From assembly GCA_963281155.1 (NCBI GenBank), contig CAUJLY010000006.1, forward strand, positions 1-64,000: a stretch of DNA of 64,000 nucleotides, read 5' to 3'. A program made the translations under genes and the position numbers. The notes below the pieces were generated by a model. It did no database searches, was not told the DNA's origin, and was given only the letters and a program-made list of their open reading frames with translations. Source of the DNA: Rhabditophanes sp. KR3021 (lineage: Eukaryota > Nematoda > Chromadorea > Rhabditida > Alloionematidae). Shown one piece after another: positions 10,696 to 20,160 of the stretch. Each line of letters begins with the position of its first letter. The stretch's first letter is position 1.

Positions 10696-10824
10696 GACAG
10701 TCACACTTTATGTATTTAAAAAAGTTAAGTTGGAATCAGTTTATTAATAAAAAAGAGAGTTGGTTAAGGTTACAATTTTAAGAAAGAGGACAATCTAAAA
10801 AGGTATTCAATTGGTTCTGTTTCA

Positions 10825-11226
10825 TCAAAATCTTTCATCATTTTCATTATGTTTTGGTCCTTGAGCATATATTTTTTTGAAATATAATTTTACAGCTTCT
10901 CCGTAGTCAATTCTATTTATGTCCAAATTAGTTAATGTTTGTTGTATCTTTAGATATTCGACAAGTTCAAATAATGTGGGATGCGGCTTCTTCACCATTG
11001 ATTTAAAGGAGTTGTGAAAACCCTCGGAATGGTTGTTTGTTCTATTGAAAGTCTGCTCTGTACCATTATAATGATTCCACCAAATTAGTTGAAATATACC
11101 ACTACTTTTTCCACGTCCAATCCATGTCGTTCTAAAGTATTTAACAAATTCATCGTTACATTTCTTAGCCAGAATTTCAAAATACGGTCTTACTTGATTA
11201 AGTGGGACATAGTTAATTTGTTGCTG
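10825..11226 (-). pseudogene. MULE-type transposase, C-terminal fragment
   Basis: A 133-codon minus-strand frame with no Met start reads YFEILAKKCNDEFVKYF, RTTWIGRG, FNRTNNHSEGFHNSFK, KKPHPTLFELVEYLKIQQ and ends at a TGA (10827-10825). The TNN-x-SEGxHxxF motif followed by HPTLxxLVExLKxxQ is the C-terminal part of Mutator-like (MULE) transposases, after the last catalytic Glu region. The catalytic DDE portion and terminal repeats are not present. A related but different MULE lies at 16978-17972. Confidence 0.65.
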
Positions 11227-11926
11227 TTAAAAAACTAAACAAGCTATTCCTTATAAATTAATTATACCAAGAGTTCTAAAAAATTATAATAAGATTTTTA
11301 ATTAAAAAACTACATGTAATATCCCATGTTTTGACGGCTAAGGGTGGCTGTGCTCGTGTAAAATCGTCTAAACATAATAATTTAGTGAGATTATTATAAG
11401 AAATAATTAATAAAAAATGAAGGAACAAATTGGAACGCGATACGACTACAATACATATATTTCTTGACCGTGTAATACAGCGAAAAATGTACATATCTAT
11501 TTACTGCATTTATTAAATGTTTAAAGCCAAAATCTTATCAATCTTGATCACAAAACATCAGAAATTAATTAAAACAGTTGATACAGTTAAAAAATGCTAA
11601 AAACAACATGTTATAACAATAAAGAACTTTAATGGAACGTGACAAAAATATTATGTTTGCAAAGGTATGAATCGAATTTAAGACAGATATATTATTCATT
11701 GAGGTTTAAATCACAAAACCTCGTGAATATTGATGCTCATAAGTTTACGCCATTCCATATAACATATTTGAATCCATTGATATTTGTTGGTTGGAGTGAT
11801 TATCAAACAACAAATCGAATAACCTAATACACGGACTACAAAAGAATAAACTGTTATTTTTATAGTTAATTTGTTTTTTATATAACTTAATTTTACTAAA
11901 TCTTCATTAATATGCAAATAGACAAC
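11227..11926. other. Intergenic, nothing recognised
   Basis: AT-rich sequence with overlapping short frames on both strands (11639-11827 plus, 11711-11917 minus); neither has supporting signals or recognisable motifs. Confidence 0.45.
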
Positions 11927-11936
11927 TTTATAAAGG
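11927..11936 (+). promoter_or_regulatory. TATA box of the cysteine-module gene
   Basis: TTTATAAAGG, about 58 bases upstream of the ATG at 11994. Confidence 0.5.
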
Positions 11937-11993
11937 TATTTAATAAAAAATTCTCATATAATTCATATAACTGATTTGATTTTGTATTAAACT

Positions 11994-12478
11994 ATGGAAA
12001 GAAAAAATACTATTTTGTCAACTGTTTCCATTATTGGCATTGTATTGCTAATGTCCTATGAGATTTAAGCAGCTCCTGCAGTATGTTAATATTAAGATGA
12101 CCAAAATTTATACATTTGTCGGTTTAGGCTGCAGCGAGCACTGCAGGTGTAACTGAATGCAAAAATGAAAAAGCTGGACTAGCTGTTTGTTTATCTAAAT
12201 GCCCAAAGAATGCTTGTATCGGAATTAATTGTTTATTAGTAAAGACAAGTACGGTTGACTGCGTTCTTGCTTGTCCAGTTGACATCAAATGTGCTCAGAA
12301 AAACGAGTGTAAGAAAGTTCAAATTGGCCTAGAGATTTGTATAGGTCAATGTATCAAGAAAAACATTTGCATTGGTGTGGATTGTCTAACTACAAATAAG
12401 AGTCTTCTAGAATGTGCCGATAAATGTACTTCTGCAAATAATTTAATTGATTGTGCAACGTTTGGATCAAAAAACTAA
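11994..12478 (+). CDS. Secreted protein of two tandem eight-cysteine modules
   Basis: Exon 1 opens with ATG at 11994 and a hydrophobic leader (MERKNTILSTVSIIGIVLLM); exon 2 runs 12128-12478. Exon 2 encodes two similar ~50-residue units, each C-x8-C-x3-C-x4/5-C-x4-C-x9-C-x3-C-x5/8-C, with matching words such as ACIGINCL and ICIGVDCL. It is an internal duplication of a disulphide-rich module, followed by FGSKN and TAA. I do not recognise the family; secretion and disulphides are inferred. Oddity: with the obvious donor (GTATGT at 12081) exon 1 has an in-frame TAA at 12066-12068, just before AAPA. Splicing instead from the GTATTG donor at 12041 to the same acceptor (12127) would skip the stop and stay in frame. 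So this is either a recent null or a gene using the upstream donor. A TATA box is at 11927. Confidence 0.65.
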
Positions 12479-12608
12479 CGAATTATAATATTTTGATGAA
12501 AAATGAACAAATTACGATATTCTATATTTACTGACATTTATCATATATTTTTAAACGCGTACAATAAACACAATTGTATACTAGAGAAAAGAACTTTATA
12601 AAAACCTG

Positions 12609-12705
12609 ATACACCTTTTCGAGACTTCTTTTCTTTACCTTTGTCTTGCAGATGGCCTATCCCTACTCAAATGAGTCTTTGTTTTTATACATAAAAGTTT
12701 TAAAT
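12609..12705 (+). repeat. Dispersed repeat, copy C (outer ~100 bases only)
   Basis: ACACCTTTTCGAGACTTC, then TTGTCTTGCAGATGGCCTAT and CCCTACTCAAATGAG, matching the first ~100 bases of copy A. The micro-ORF frame is open across it (TFVLQMAYPYSNES... to a stop), without a Met start. The rest of the element is absent. Confidence 0.75.
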
Positions 12706-13531
12706 GCATATTTCTAACTTATCATCAATAAATCCATTATAAGATTGATAAAAAAAGAAATTAAATTGTTCATGTTTTATGTCACAAGCTTTACTCAGAA
12801 TAAGTAAGACAATTACGAGTTACGTATTCATATGATAAATAATCAAACAGACGAGATAATCAAGTTGCTAATTGTAAAGTAATACCATCTTTAATACGTA
12901 TATTATATATTGTATTCTAATTTTAATGTATTTATTTATTATACATCATTGTGATTAAGATAATAAATCAGACTACCTTTGGTTCTGTTATTATGTCTGT
13001 TGATACTCGTAAGGAACTAAGTGCCTTTCTTTCAATTTTAACTTGTTGACACATCAATTCACCATTTCCCTACAAATTGCTTACGTCGTACACTTCTTTT
13101 GTATTTCATTAAAGTTGTGTCTTAACCAATTAAATAAATAATACTAGACACCCACCTGCTACTTTAATACAAAATCAACAACCATCATAATATTTTCATA
13201 TTTTTTAACCTTAGTTTTTGTTAAATAGATCATTGATCTTGCATATTAGTTTTTTAAATTATTTAAGAGCAACCCTAATAAAACACAAACATTTTTCTTG
13301 TAAAAATAGATAAAGAATAAAAATGTAAATACAATTATTTAAAATATATTTCAAAAGTTCACACTCATTTTTATACTCATACTTCTTAATCATCACTCTG
13401 AAATAAATCTAATCCCGTCATGCATCAATTCATCACACAAATGACTCACATAAATAAACACAATACTAATAGATACACCCTTATCATTGTCTATGAATTT
13501 ATTTAATCATGGGGAACACTAATCGAACTAA
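12706..13531. other. Intergenic, nothing recognised
   Basis: AT-rich sequence upstream of the His-rich peptide gene, with no coding-like frame or repeat that I can see. Confidence 0.45.
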
Positions 13532-13540
13532 TATATAAGG
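13532..13540 (+). promoter_or_regulatory. TATA box of the His-rich peptide gene
   Basis: TATATAAGG, about 70 bases upstream of the ATG at 13604. Confidence 0.5.
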
Positions 13541-13603
13541 GTACAATTTTAAAGATTAGATCATACTTTTAAAGTTTATTCAAAACCAATTTTACGAACT
13601 ATT

Positions 13604-13831
13604 ATGAATGGCTCAAGATATTACGGTCAAGGTTACCCACCAATGATGCCAACTATAGCTGAAATTCCAGTACCAGTACCTGTTCCTAGTATGATGCCAA
13701 TGGGAATGCCTTATGGGCAACCTATGTATCCACAATATTATGGAGGTGAAATGTATGGAAATAGATATTATGAGGAGTATGAGGGTTATGGACATCACCA
13801 TCATCATGGACATCATCATCACCACTGTTAA
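13604..13831 (+). CDS. Tyr/Gly/Met/Pro-rich peptide with a C-terminal His cluster
   Basis: 75 residues from ATG 13604 to TAA 13831. The N-terminal half has YYGQGYPPMMP and a PVPVPVPSMMPMGMPYGQP stretch; the C-terminal half has YGGEMYGNRYY and ends GHHHHHGHHHHHC. No signal peptide or membrane segment. The His-rich tail with a terminal Cys suggests metal binding; the YG/PM low-complexity body recalls small structural or stress-induced nematode peptides, but I cannot name a family. Intact, intronless, with a TATA box upstream and AATAAA just downstream (near 13873). The opposite-strand frame is its antisense shadow. Confidence 0.65.
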   Translation: MNGSRYYGQGYPPMMPTIAEIPVPVPVPSMMPMGMPYGQPMYPQYYGGEMYGNRYYEEYEGYGHHHHHGHHHHHC

Positions 13832-14254
13832 ACACATGTCTCTGTATTGTTTTATTTCTATTTTAACTATCAAATAAAACTCATATAAATTATTCCATAT
13901 TGTTTTATTAGAAAACTTTTTTGTTTTCATCCCAAAATTTGGTAACAGTATTCATATCGAATCCTGAACGCATACTAACCTCAAACTGGGTTTTTTAAAC
14001 CGTCTTAGTCTTTTTTTGCCAGCTTTTTATATGCAACTATATGAAAATGGGATGTAGGTTATTGTACTATTTCAAAGTATAATAAACACGTACATATTCG
14101 CACACTTGGTCATGTGAACAAAATATAATTTTACACATTTATTAATAATGTATAATATAAAAGACAAACTTGAGTTTTCTTTAATCCATTTATCCGATCA
14201 TTTTATAAGTAGCCTCGAAACCCTGAAATAATTAATTGAAGAATAGTATAAAAT
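13832..14254. other. Intergenic between convergent genes
   Basis: Holds the 3' flank of the His-rich gene (AATAAA near 13873) and the 3' flank of the lectin-CUB gene. No gene seen. Confidence 0.45.
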
Positions 14255-15304
14255 TTATAAAACTACATTATAATTTGTAAACCAGTCAGAATGAAACTTT
14301 AAAGAAAGCCGATTTGAACGCGATCTTACAGTAAGACTATTGATATTAGAACTATAAAAGCCTGAATAATCATAATCAGACTCCCCATCAGTACTACCCT
14401 TTTCATAAATCCACAAATGGTCACAATTTGGCTCAGTTTCAAAATAATTGAATCTTAATTCGATGATATATTTTGGTTCCACGGTAATAAAGTAATAACA
14501 TGTTTGTTCAGTAAGATAGTTATCAGGGTAATATGGTGAGTGAAGAGTACCGGAAGGTGCTGTAAAAATTCGCTGTGGACAACTATAATAATACTTTTGT
14601 TAAAGATACATTTAATTTTAGAATATGTTGCAAATAACAAAACTTATATTGATGAATACTTTGTACACAAAAAATTTACTTACTCGTTCCAATCTAATGA
14701 AATTGCTCTGCAAATAAAAGGTTGTTTCTTATGACAATCAGTAATAACAATGCTTGTCCCAGTGTTAGTTTTTGTTACTTCGTGGCAATAGCACTCTTTT
14801 ATATAGGGTTTTTATTTAAAAAGAATCACACCAAAAAGCAAAAAGTAAGAGGTAAAACCAAAAAATGAAGACTGATATGGCGGGAAGGTCCAAGGATCCT
14901 ACCACGATTATTGGATCTAAGCGTCCAATATCATCAGTTTTAATCAGCATTGAACATTTATTAGCATTTTCTTTAAAAACTATTATTTTAGATTTGGAAT
15001 TGTTAAAAACTAAATCTTTTGGAGAACTAATCCAAGTAGCTGATTGTATGGGATTATGAACATTCATCATATTCTTTGCCAAATCTATTTTTTGAGGACT
15101 ATTAAAAATAGTTAAAACTGCATCTTTACTTTTACAATAATTTTCGGCTTCGCTAAACGTTAGAATCAGTGATTCGGAATAAAAAAAGCAGTGGTTTGAT
15201 TGATTTTCGTATTTAAAACCTTCCTTACAGCTCTTGGTATCTTGAACATCAGCTCCATTTAGCAAAGTAACTAGAGTCAGAAGAGTATAAATAATTAGTT
15301 TCAT
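14255..15304 (-). pseudogene. C-type lectin plus CUB domain gene, interrupted by a solo LTR
   Basis: Exon 1 (15304-14684) starts with a signal peptide (MKLIIYTLLTLVTLLNG), then a C-type lectin fold: CKEGFKYENQSNHCFFYS, FSEAENYC, ATWISSP and NKCSMLIKT. Inside the codon after KT a 164-base LTR is inserted (14773-14936). The interrupted frame resumes after it with TNTGTSIVITDCHKKQPFIC, the normal lectin end. Exon 1 then splices (phase 2, GTAAGT at 14683) over a 101-base intron to exon 2 (14582-14255), a complete CUB domain: PSGTLHSPYYPDNY, ELRFNYFETEPNCDHLWIYE, NRLSLKFHSDW. Removing the LTR and one 5-base duplication leaves 780 coding bases, exactly 260 codons. As it stands the frame reads through into LTR sequence and stops at 14816, giving a truncated lectin with a hydrophobic LTR-encoded tail. 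Lectin-CUB proteins are typical of nematode secreted immune or gut repertoires. Confidence 0.9.
14773..14936 (-). mobile_element. Solo LTR, copy 1 (inside the lectin gene)
   Basis: On the minus strand it starts TGATGATATTGGACGC and ends CCACGAAGTAACA, so it has TG...CA termini, and is flanked by the 5-base direct repeat AAAAC (plus strand GTTTT at 14768-14772 and 14937-14941). It contains TATATAAAAG and AATAAA. Copy 2 at 20920-21089 differs by two substitutions and a 6-base indel. TG...CA ends and a 5-base duplication are the signature of an LTR-retrotransposon insertion reduced to one LTR by recombination. Confidence 0.9.
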
Positions 15305-15334
15305 TTTCAGATAAAAAATCTTAATTTCTTTTCT

Positions 15335-15342
15335 CTTTTATA
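15335..15342 (-). promoter_or_regulatory. TATA box of the lectin-CUB gene
   Basis: TATAAAAG on the minus strand, about 31-38 bases upstream of the ATG at 15304. Confidence 0.55.
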
Positions 15343-16189
15343 GTGAAATAAGAAAGGATATATTTTGATAAGAAAAGATTAGTTACAAAAGAGTTGAAAA
15401 CATATTGTTTTACCCTTTCTGTTTTGCAATGATTCATATAATTTCATAGCGCTCTTAACTGTTGTAGATAACAAATATAATCTAGTACAACATTTACTAT
15501 AGTACCTTTCTAATAAAGACCGACTTTTTGATTAGAAAAAGTAATAATTAAATATATTAATAATTCAGTCGAAAATAAGTCATGTTTACATATAATTGTC
15601 AAAAACTTTGATATCAAACAATGAACTATAATTTGATCTTATTTCAAAAAATAGATTCATAATCTTATTCTAGTTTTTAAGTGGTAATGATGAACAAATA
15701 TTTAGACTCATTATTGTATTGAAAATTTCGAGATGCATGTATATAATTCGTTTTGAATTTATTAACTTTAATATTAGTAAAAAGCTAGAAATTTTGATGA
15801 CGTAGGCAGTTTTATAAAAATTATTTGGCAAGCATTCAGTCATTACATCTTTTACTTATTTGAACTGCGGTAACTCAAGAATAGGCTATTCAATTATGGA
15901 AAAGTCGCTTGCTAAATTTTGTTTAGAAAATATTGTAAATGGCAACATAATGGTCATTTAAATATTTTTCAATCAATTTACGAGTAAAATAACTTGGTAC
16001 TATGTTCGTTTTTAATAAAAATTAATTTGAATAAAATTATCTTTTTATATAGGAAACATGCAGAATCATGAAAATCAATCTAAGCCATTTAGAAAATTCA
16101 ACTCCAAATAAAAAATATGGAAAGTCTAAAGCAAATCTAGCATGAATCAAGAAGTACATAATCTATTATAAATAAATATAAGGTAAAAG
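15343..16189. other. Intergenic, nothing recognised
   Basis: AT-rich. A 22-codon plus-strand frame at 15897 (MEKSLAKFCLENIVNGN) looks protein-like but is too short to call. Confidence 0.4.
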
Positions 16190-16903
16190 TTATGATTTTC
16201 CGCAGTATTGCTCGGATGGACAATGTTAGATACGTTTTGGAAAGGCCTGAGGACGGCGAGAAAACCAAATTTTTTGATTTAAAAAAAAATGATTATTTGG
16301 TGGTCGGCCGAGGGTGTCGAAGTTGAGAATTTTAAATATGCCGAATCTGACTTCGAGATAATAGCCATTAGAATCAGGACCAAAAGTTAAGTACAAAAAC
16401 ATGCTAACATTTTGATTTGGTCAATATACTGAGACTTGGTGGTCAAATCTCTAAAACGAGGTGGTCTGTCCCCAAATTATTTTTTGATATATCCAATCAA
16501 AAGTCGAGGTCTTTAAGGCATTAAAAAATAGAGCGAAATCCATTTGACCAGCTCATTTTGATGAAGCCCGTGGCCGCCCCGAGACAGACATTTTGACATA
16601 AGAATAAAAAAAATATTTCAAAAAAACAGGGGAACCAATCGGGTGACATTTCCAATGTTTAGCTCATTGGAAAGAACATTAAAAACTGTAATTTATTATA
16701 TTATTATAATGTATTTTTATGTGCCATTTTAGTTTTAATTTTTAATAAAAAATATGTGTAAAATACTTATGTTTGTTTACCAATTAAAGCAGTTAATACT
16801 CATATCAATTATTTTTTAGAAAGCAATTATTAAATTCATAAAAGACATATTTAATATTCACACCAAAGTAGACGCAACGCGACGAAGTCGCGTATTCGGC
16901 TAG
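16190..16903 (+). mobile_element. Non-autonomous Helitron with intact 3' hairpin terminus
   Basis: The 3' end is textbook: hairpin ACGCGAC-GAA-GTCGCGT at 16877-16893, a 6-base spacer, then CTAG (16900-16903) followed by T. No terminal inverted repeats. The block from about 16190 (TATTGCTCGGATGGACAATG) is distinctly GC-richer than its flanks (GGTGGTCGGCCGAGGGTGTC; GCCCGTGGCCGCCCCGAGAC) and has no ORF. Part of it (ACATTAAAAACTGTAATTTA) is shared with the reverse-oriented element at 5010-5560. The 5' boundary is estimated from composition only. Confidence 0.75.
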
Positions 16904-16977
16904 TTATTAAAATGACAAAAAGATAAGAATTAAAGAACAAATGACCTAAACGAAGACAAAATAAATACATGAGTCAA

Positions 16978-17972
16978 TTAAATATTTTGCCTATCAAGCA
17001 ATCTACGACTTCTCCTGAATACAAGCTGAGAATCAAGAACTGTCAAATTTTGAGTTTCATCCTCCCCTCCCTCTTCAGCAGTAGAAACAATTTCGGATGA
17101 TGCTGGAACAATAGGAATAATTGGACTTGAGGTTGATGTTCTAGTCAAAGCGCCTCTTGTCTTTTTCCTACTTATTTTTCTGCTGGGCACTAAAGGGAAA
17201 CCGCAGTATCGAGGGTCAAGATGTTGGATTGATAAATAATCCAAAAGAAATAGTGAGTGCATGCAAACCTTGGGCTTTAAATATTTTTTGCAATTATAGT
17301 GAACTTTGTCTTCATTAAGCTTCATAATATTAAAATTTTTGATAAGGTATTCATAAGTCTCAAAATCTTGAAATTGGAAATCAATTATAGTCTTCAATCT
17401 TCGAGAGTCATAACTTTCATTTTTCGCAAACAAATATGTAGAATTGTTTGGTGCCTTTAATCGTAAAAAAACTGCTTTTTTATTTTTCATTTGGAAAGCT
17501 TTTAATGTAGAATCTTTGAATGCTTTACTATCATAAACCATATTAGTGGATTGCAGCCGAGCTTCAGCGTCTGATATTTTGCAACAATTTCTAAAGACAG
17601 TTTGTTATGTAAATCATTAAAAGTCATACGAATGAAGCCATTAGTAGATTTTAGAGCTGAATTGTAGCCTTCAACATGATTATTAGTGGCATACGGAAAT
17701 CCGGGAGAATTGGACCAAGAATCACCGGTTAAAATGGGAGAATTCTGAAAGTAGATTACAAAGTCGGCTAATTCATTAATTTCAGTCCATGAACGAATCA
17801 AAATTTTAACAACATGAAAATGTTCTTCAATAGATTGTGTTGCACTTACAACCCATTCATTCAACAACCTTTTAACCATCCATTTATTTCCAGTACAAAT
17901 AAGTCTATATTCTGTTGATAAAGTTGGCGGCTTTTTATCCTCTAGACAGAAGATGGGAAATAATTGAATCAA
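16978..17972 (-). pseudogene. MULE-type transposase, C-terminal half with SWIM-like finger
   Basis: Minus strand, two overlapping frames joined by a frameshift near 17560. The upstream frame (17972-17502) has TGNKWMVKRLLNEWV, SWTEINELADFVIYFQ and ATNNHVEGYNSALK, the TNNxxEGxN motif of MULE transposases. The downstream frame (17541-16978) has HYNCKKYLKPKVCMHSLFLL, a SWIM-like zinc-binding motif (C-x8-C-x-H) typically following the transposase domain, and a Ser/Thr/Arg-rich tail. The catalytic N-terminal half is missing. It lies 74 bases beyond the CTAG end of the Helitron. Confidence 0.65.
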
Positions 17973-18221
17973 TTGAATTGAAGGGTAAAGTAACTATATT
18001 GTATTTTTAGTTTTTCTTGTAACTCTTGTTCAGATAAGTTAAGAAGATCACCACCTAATATAGAAAAGTGCTATTGTCCATGCTAAAAATAAAAGTAATT
18101 AGTCTAATTTAATAAAGTAAAAAAGAATTGTACAAAATAAGTCACTATAAATATGTAGAAGAAAATGTTCTAAACATCCAACTAAAATAAAAGATATTCT
18201 GCTAATATACTTCAGAGTCAA

Positions 18222-18375
18222 TGTTCTCGATTCTACCTTTGAGCATAATTAAATTAATGCAAGCTATAATAAATGATGTCGATTCAACTTTCAGGCAAAA
18301 TTAAATTAGTTCAAGCTAAGTATAATACATGTTGATGTCGATTCAACCTTTAAGCAAAATTAACCTAGTGTAATA
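18222..18375 (+). repeat. Three imperfect ~55-60-base tandem units
   Basis: Units begin GATTCTACCTTTGAGCA, GATTCAACTTTCAGGCA and GATTCAACCTTTAAGCA, each continuing AAAATTAA...CAAGCTA...GATGTC (third unit truncated). Non-coding. Immediately upstream of a Helitron gene and a second, shorter tandem array. Confidence 0.7.
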
Positions 18376-18716
18376 TGCAAAAAAGTTTCTGATGAAAAAA
18401 ATGTAATAAACTGACTTTGTAAAGTAATTAAATAACCAACTAGAATAAATAATCAAATTAAATGTTTCAAATGATTTTAAAAGTTACTTTTATTCTTTAT
18501 TGAGATTCAATGCTTCAAACAATTTTATTTTGTGTAAACTAATTTTAATTGCCAAAAAAATTGCAACTTTTTTTGTTATATACACTTTTAATTGGATATA
18601 AACGCTTTAGAACAGCTATAAATGTGTTTTATGCATAAAACAATATGGTTGATGACTGTTAAAACAACCTAAGACCATACAATATGTCTATATTCATAAA
18701 ATAATATTTTCCTATT
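18376..18716. other. AT-rich spacer between two tandem arrays
   Basis: No frame, repeat or signal recognised. Confidence 0.4.
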
Positions 18717-18846
18717 TTAAGGCAAACTTAACCAAAGTAAGGCAAAGTTACCCAAAAATAAGGCATAGTTACCTGAAAATAAGACATAGTTACCTGAAAA
18801 TAAGGCAAGTTACCTGCAGATAAGGCAAGTTAACTGAAATAAGGCT
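18717..18846 (+). repeat. Six to seven tandem ~20-base units
   Basis: Repeats of the theme AATAAGGCAAGTTACCTG (variants AAGGCATAGTTACCTGAAA, AAGACATAGTTACCTG, AAGGCAAACTTAACC). The units drift gradually along the array and are contiguous without spacers, so this is a minisatellite and not a CRISPR array. It ends about 50 bases before the Helitron reading frame. Confidence 0.75.
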
Positions 18847-18893
18847 GTCGAAAACGGGAATCGGCTCATCCTATTTTATATAATAATGTTGAC

Positions 18894-20029
18894 ATGCCTG
18901 AAAACAATTCTGAACCTATTTCCAGTTCTCTTTTAGATAAAAGGTTGGAAACTAAAAATAGATTTAAAGAAAGGGCTAATCAAAGTTTGCAAAAACACAG
19001 AGCCAATCAGTCCTCTGTTGTTCAAACAATTGTTAGGGCAGTTGATAGTGCAAATCGGGCCAATGCTAGAGCTTCTATAACAGTAGAGGAAGTTGAAAAA
19101 GACAATGAGATTGCACGTGTTGCAATGTATAAACATTATCCCAATTGAGATGCTCGTGAGTTAGATTTAGTTAGGTTGAAGCAAAAATCGTTGATATATG
19201 AAGCTAGGGAATCTAGAACTGAGGGAGAGATTCAAGTTGATCGTAGCAAAGATAATAAGCGTAAAAAAAGTAAAAAGGATTTTGACTACCTTAAAGAGCT
19301 TGAAAGATTATATTGTGTCAATAGGGAAGGTGCTATTTTTGGAAAGCCAATGATTTTATCTAAGTCCTTTTGCATTAGTCCAGCTTGTTATAACTCCAAA
19401 AGAGCTGATGCCACTGCTATAATGCAATATTTTGGATGCCCTGGTTTACTTTTGACTTACACATGTAGCACTGATTGGCCTGAATTTAAAAAAGTGCTTG
19501 GTCAATTTCAAACATTAGAAACTTTTAATGTTGACGTTGAAAATCTTGAACAAATCAAAGTAGTAGGTAGAATATATGAAGCTCCTAAGAAAAATAAAGA
19601 ATTATTTGCTTTGAGAGTGTTGTTGATTAACGTTCCAGGTCCACTAAGTTTTGAATACTTAAAAACGTTTGAAGGTGTGTTATATGAGACTTTTAATGAA
19701 GCTAGGAAATTATTAGGGACTCAAGAAAGCTTTATTAAAATAATGGTAATGTAGATGGTTTTAATCCCCATGTTATCGAAGAAGATGTAAAAGCATACGC
19801 AATGGCATTACACGACATAGATTTGATGCTTCCTGAAGCTAATATTAAGTATGAAGAAACAGGATTGCCACCTTATGATCAATCTGTTATAAGTTCCTTT
19901 AATATTTTCGAACTTGATAATTATAAAAATGAAGGTCTTGAGTTGTATAATAATCTAGATTCTTTAATTAGGTCGATAAGTTTGATCACTAGATCACAAG
20001 AATCAAGTTCCTCAAAAGCACATCATTAA
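18894..20029 (+). mobile_element. Helitron replicase (Helitron-like N domain), lightly damaged
   Basis: A single long reading frame interrupted by one in-frame TGA (19146-19148) and one frameshift near 19735. The N-terminal part is Arg/Lys/Asn-rich (ANRANARASITVEEVEKD) and contains RKKSKKDFDYLKELERLY. It is followed by ATAIMQYFGCPGLLLTYTC and STDWPEFKK, the hallmark '..PtlFlTfTcnp.WpEi' of the Helitron-like N domain just upstream of the Rep HUH motif, and later FALRVLLINVPG, FEYLKTFEGVLYETFNEA and ALHDIDLMLP...GLPPYD. The HUH catalytic and SF1B helicase domains are deleted after about 20029. Helitrons mobilise by rolling-circle transposition and often capture gene fragments. A sister fragment is at 35566-36390. 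Confidence 0.8.
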
Positions 20030-20058
20030 ATATAAATTGGGTAAATATTTTTACTTAC

Positions 20059-20160
20059 TTGGCTAATAATTTTTTGTGCGCCAGCAGATCCAACACCGTT
20101 GAAAGATGTGAGCGAATTAGGAAATCGCGCGGCAAGTATTTGTTTTAAATTAATAACCAT
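20059..20160 (-). CDS. Orphan first exon of an unidentified gene
   Basis: Minus strand: AATTTTTAG (a trans- or cis-splice acceptor), then ten bases later ATG at 20160, an open 34-codon frame MVINLKQILAARFPNS, LTSFNGVGSAGAQKIISQ, and a perfect GTAAGT donor after 20059 (phase 0). Codon composition is GC-richer than the flanks, as in a real coding exon. No following exon is apparent: the next minus-strand sequence is the tail of the Helitron. I read it as a captured or truncated 5' exon. The protein family is not recognised. Confidence 0.45.

Noticed and set aside
13613..13930. 105-codon minus-strand frame over the His-rich gene
   Set aside because: Antisense of the repetitive CAT/CAC codons; low-complexity MMM/HWH product.
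14865..15059. 64-codon plus-strand frame over the lectin gene
   Set aside because: Antisense shadow of lectin exon 1 plus LTR; its start lies inside the LTR.
18717..18846. Short regular repeats that could suggest a CRISPR array
   Set aside because: Units are contiguous and drift progressively without unique spacers, and the DNA is eukaryotic; it is a minisatellite.
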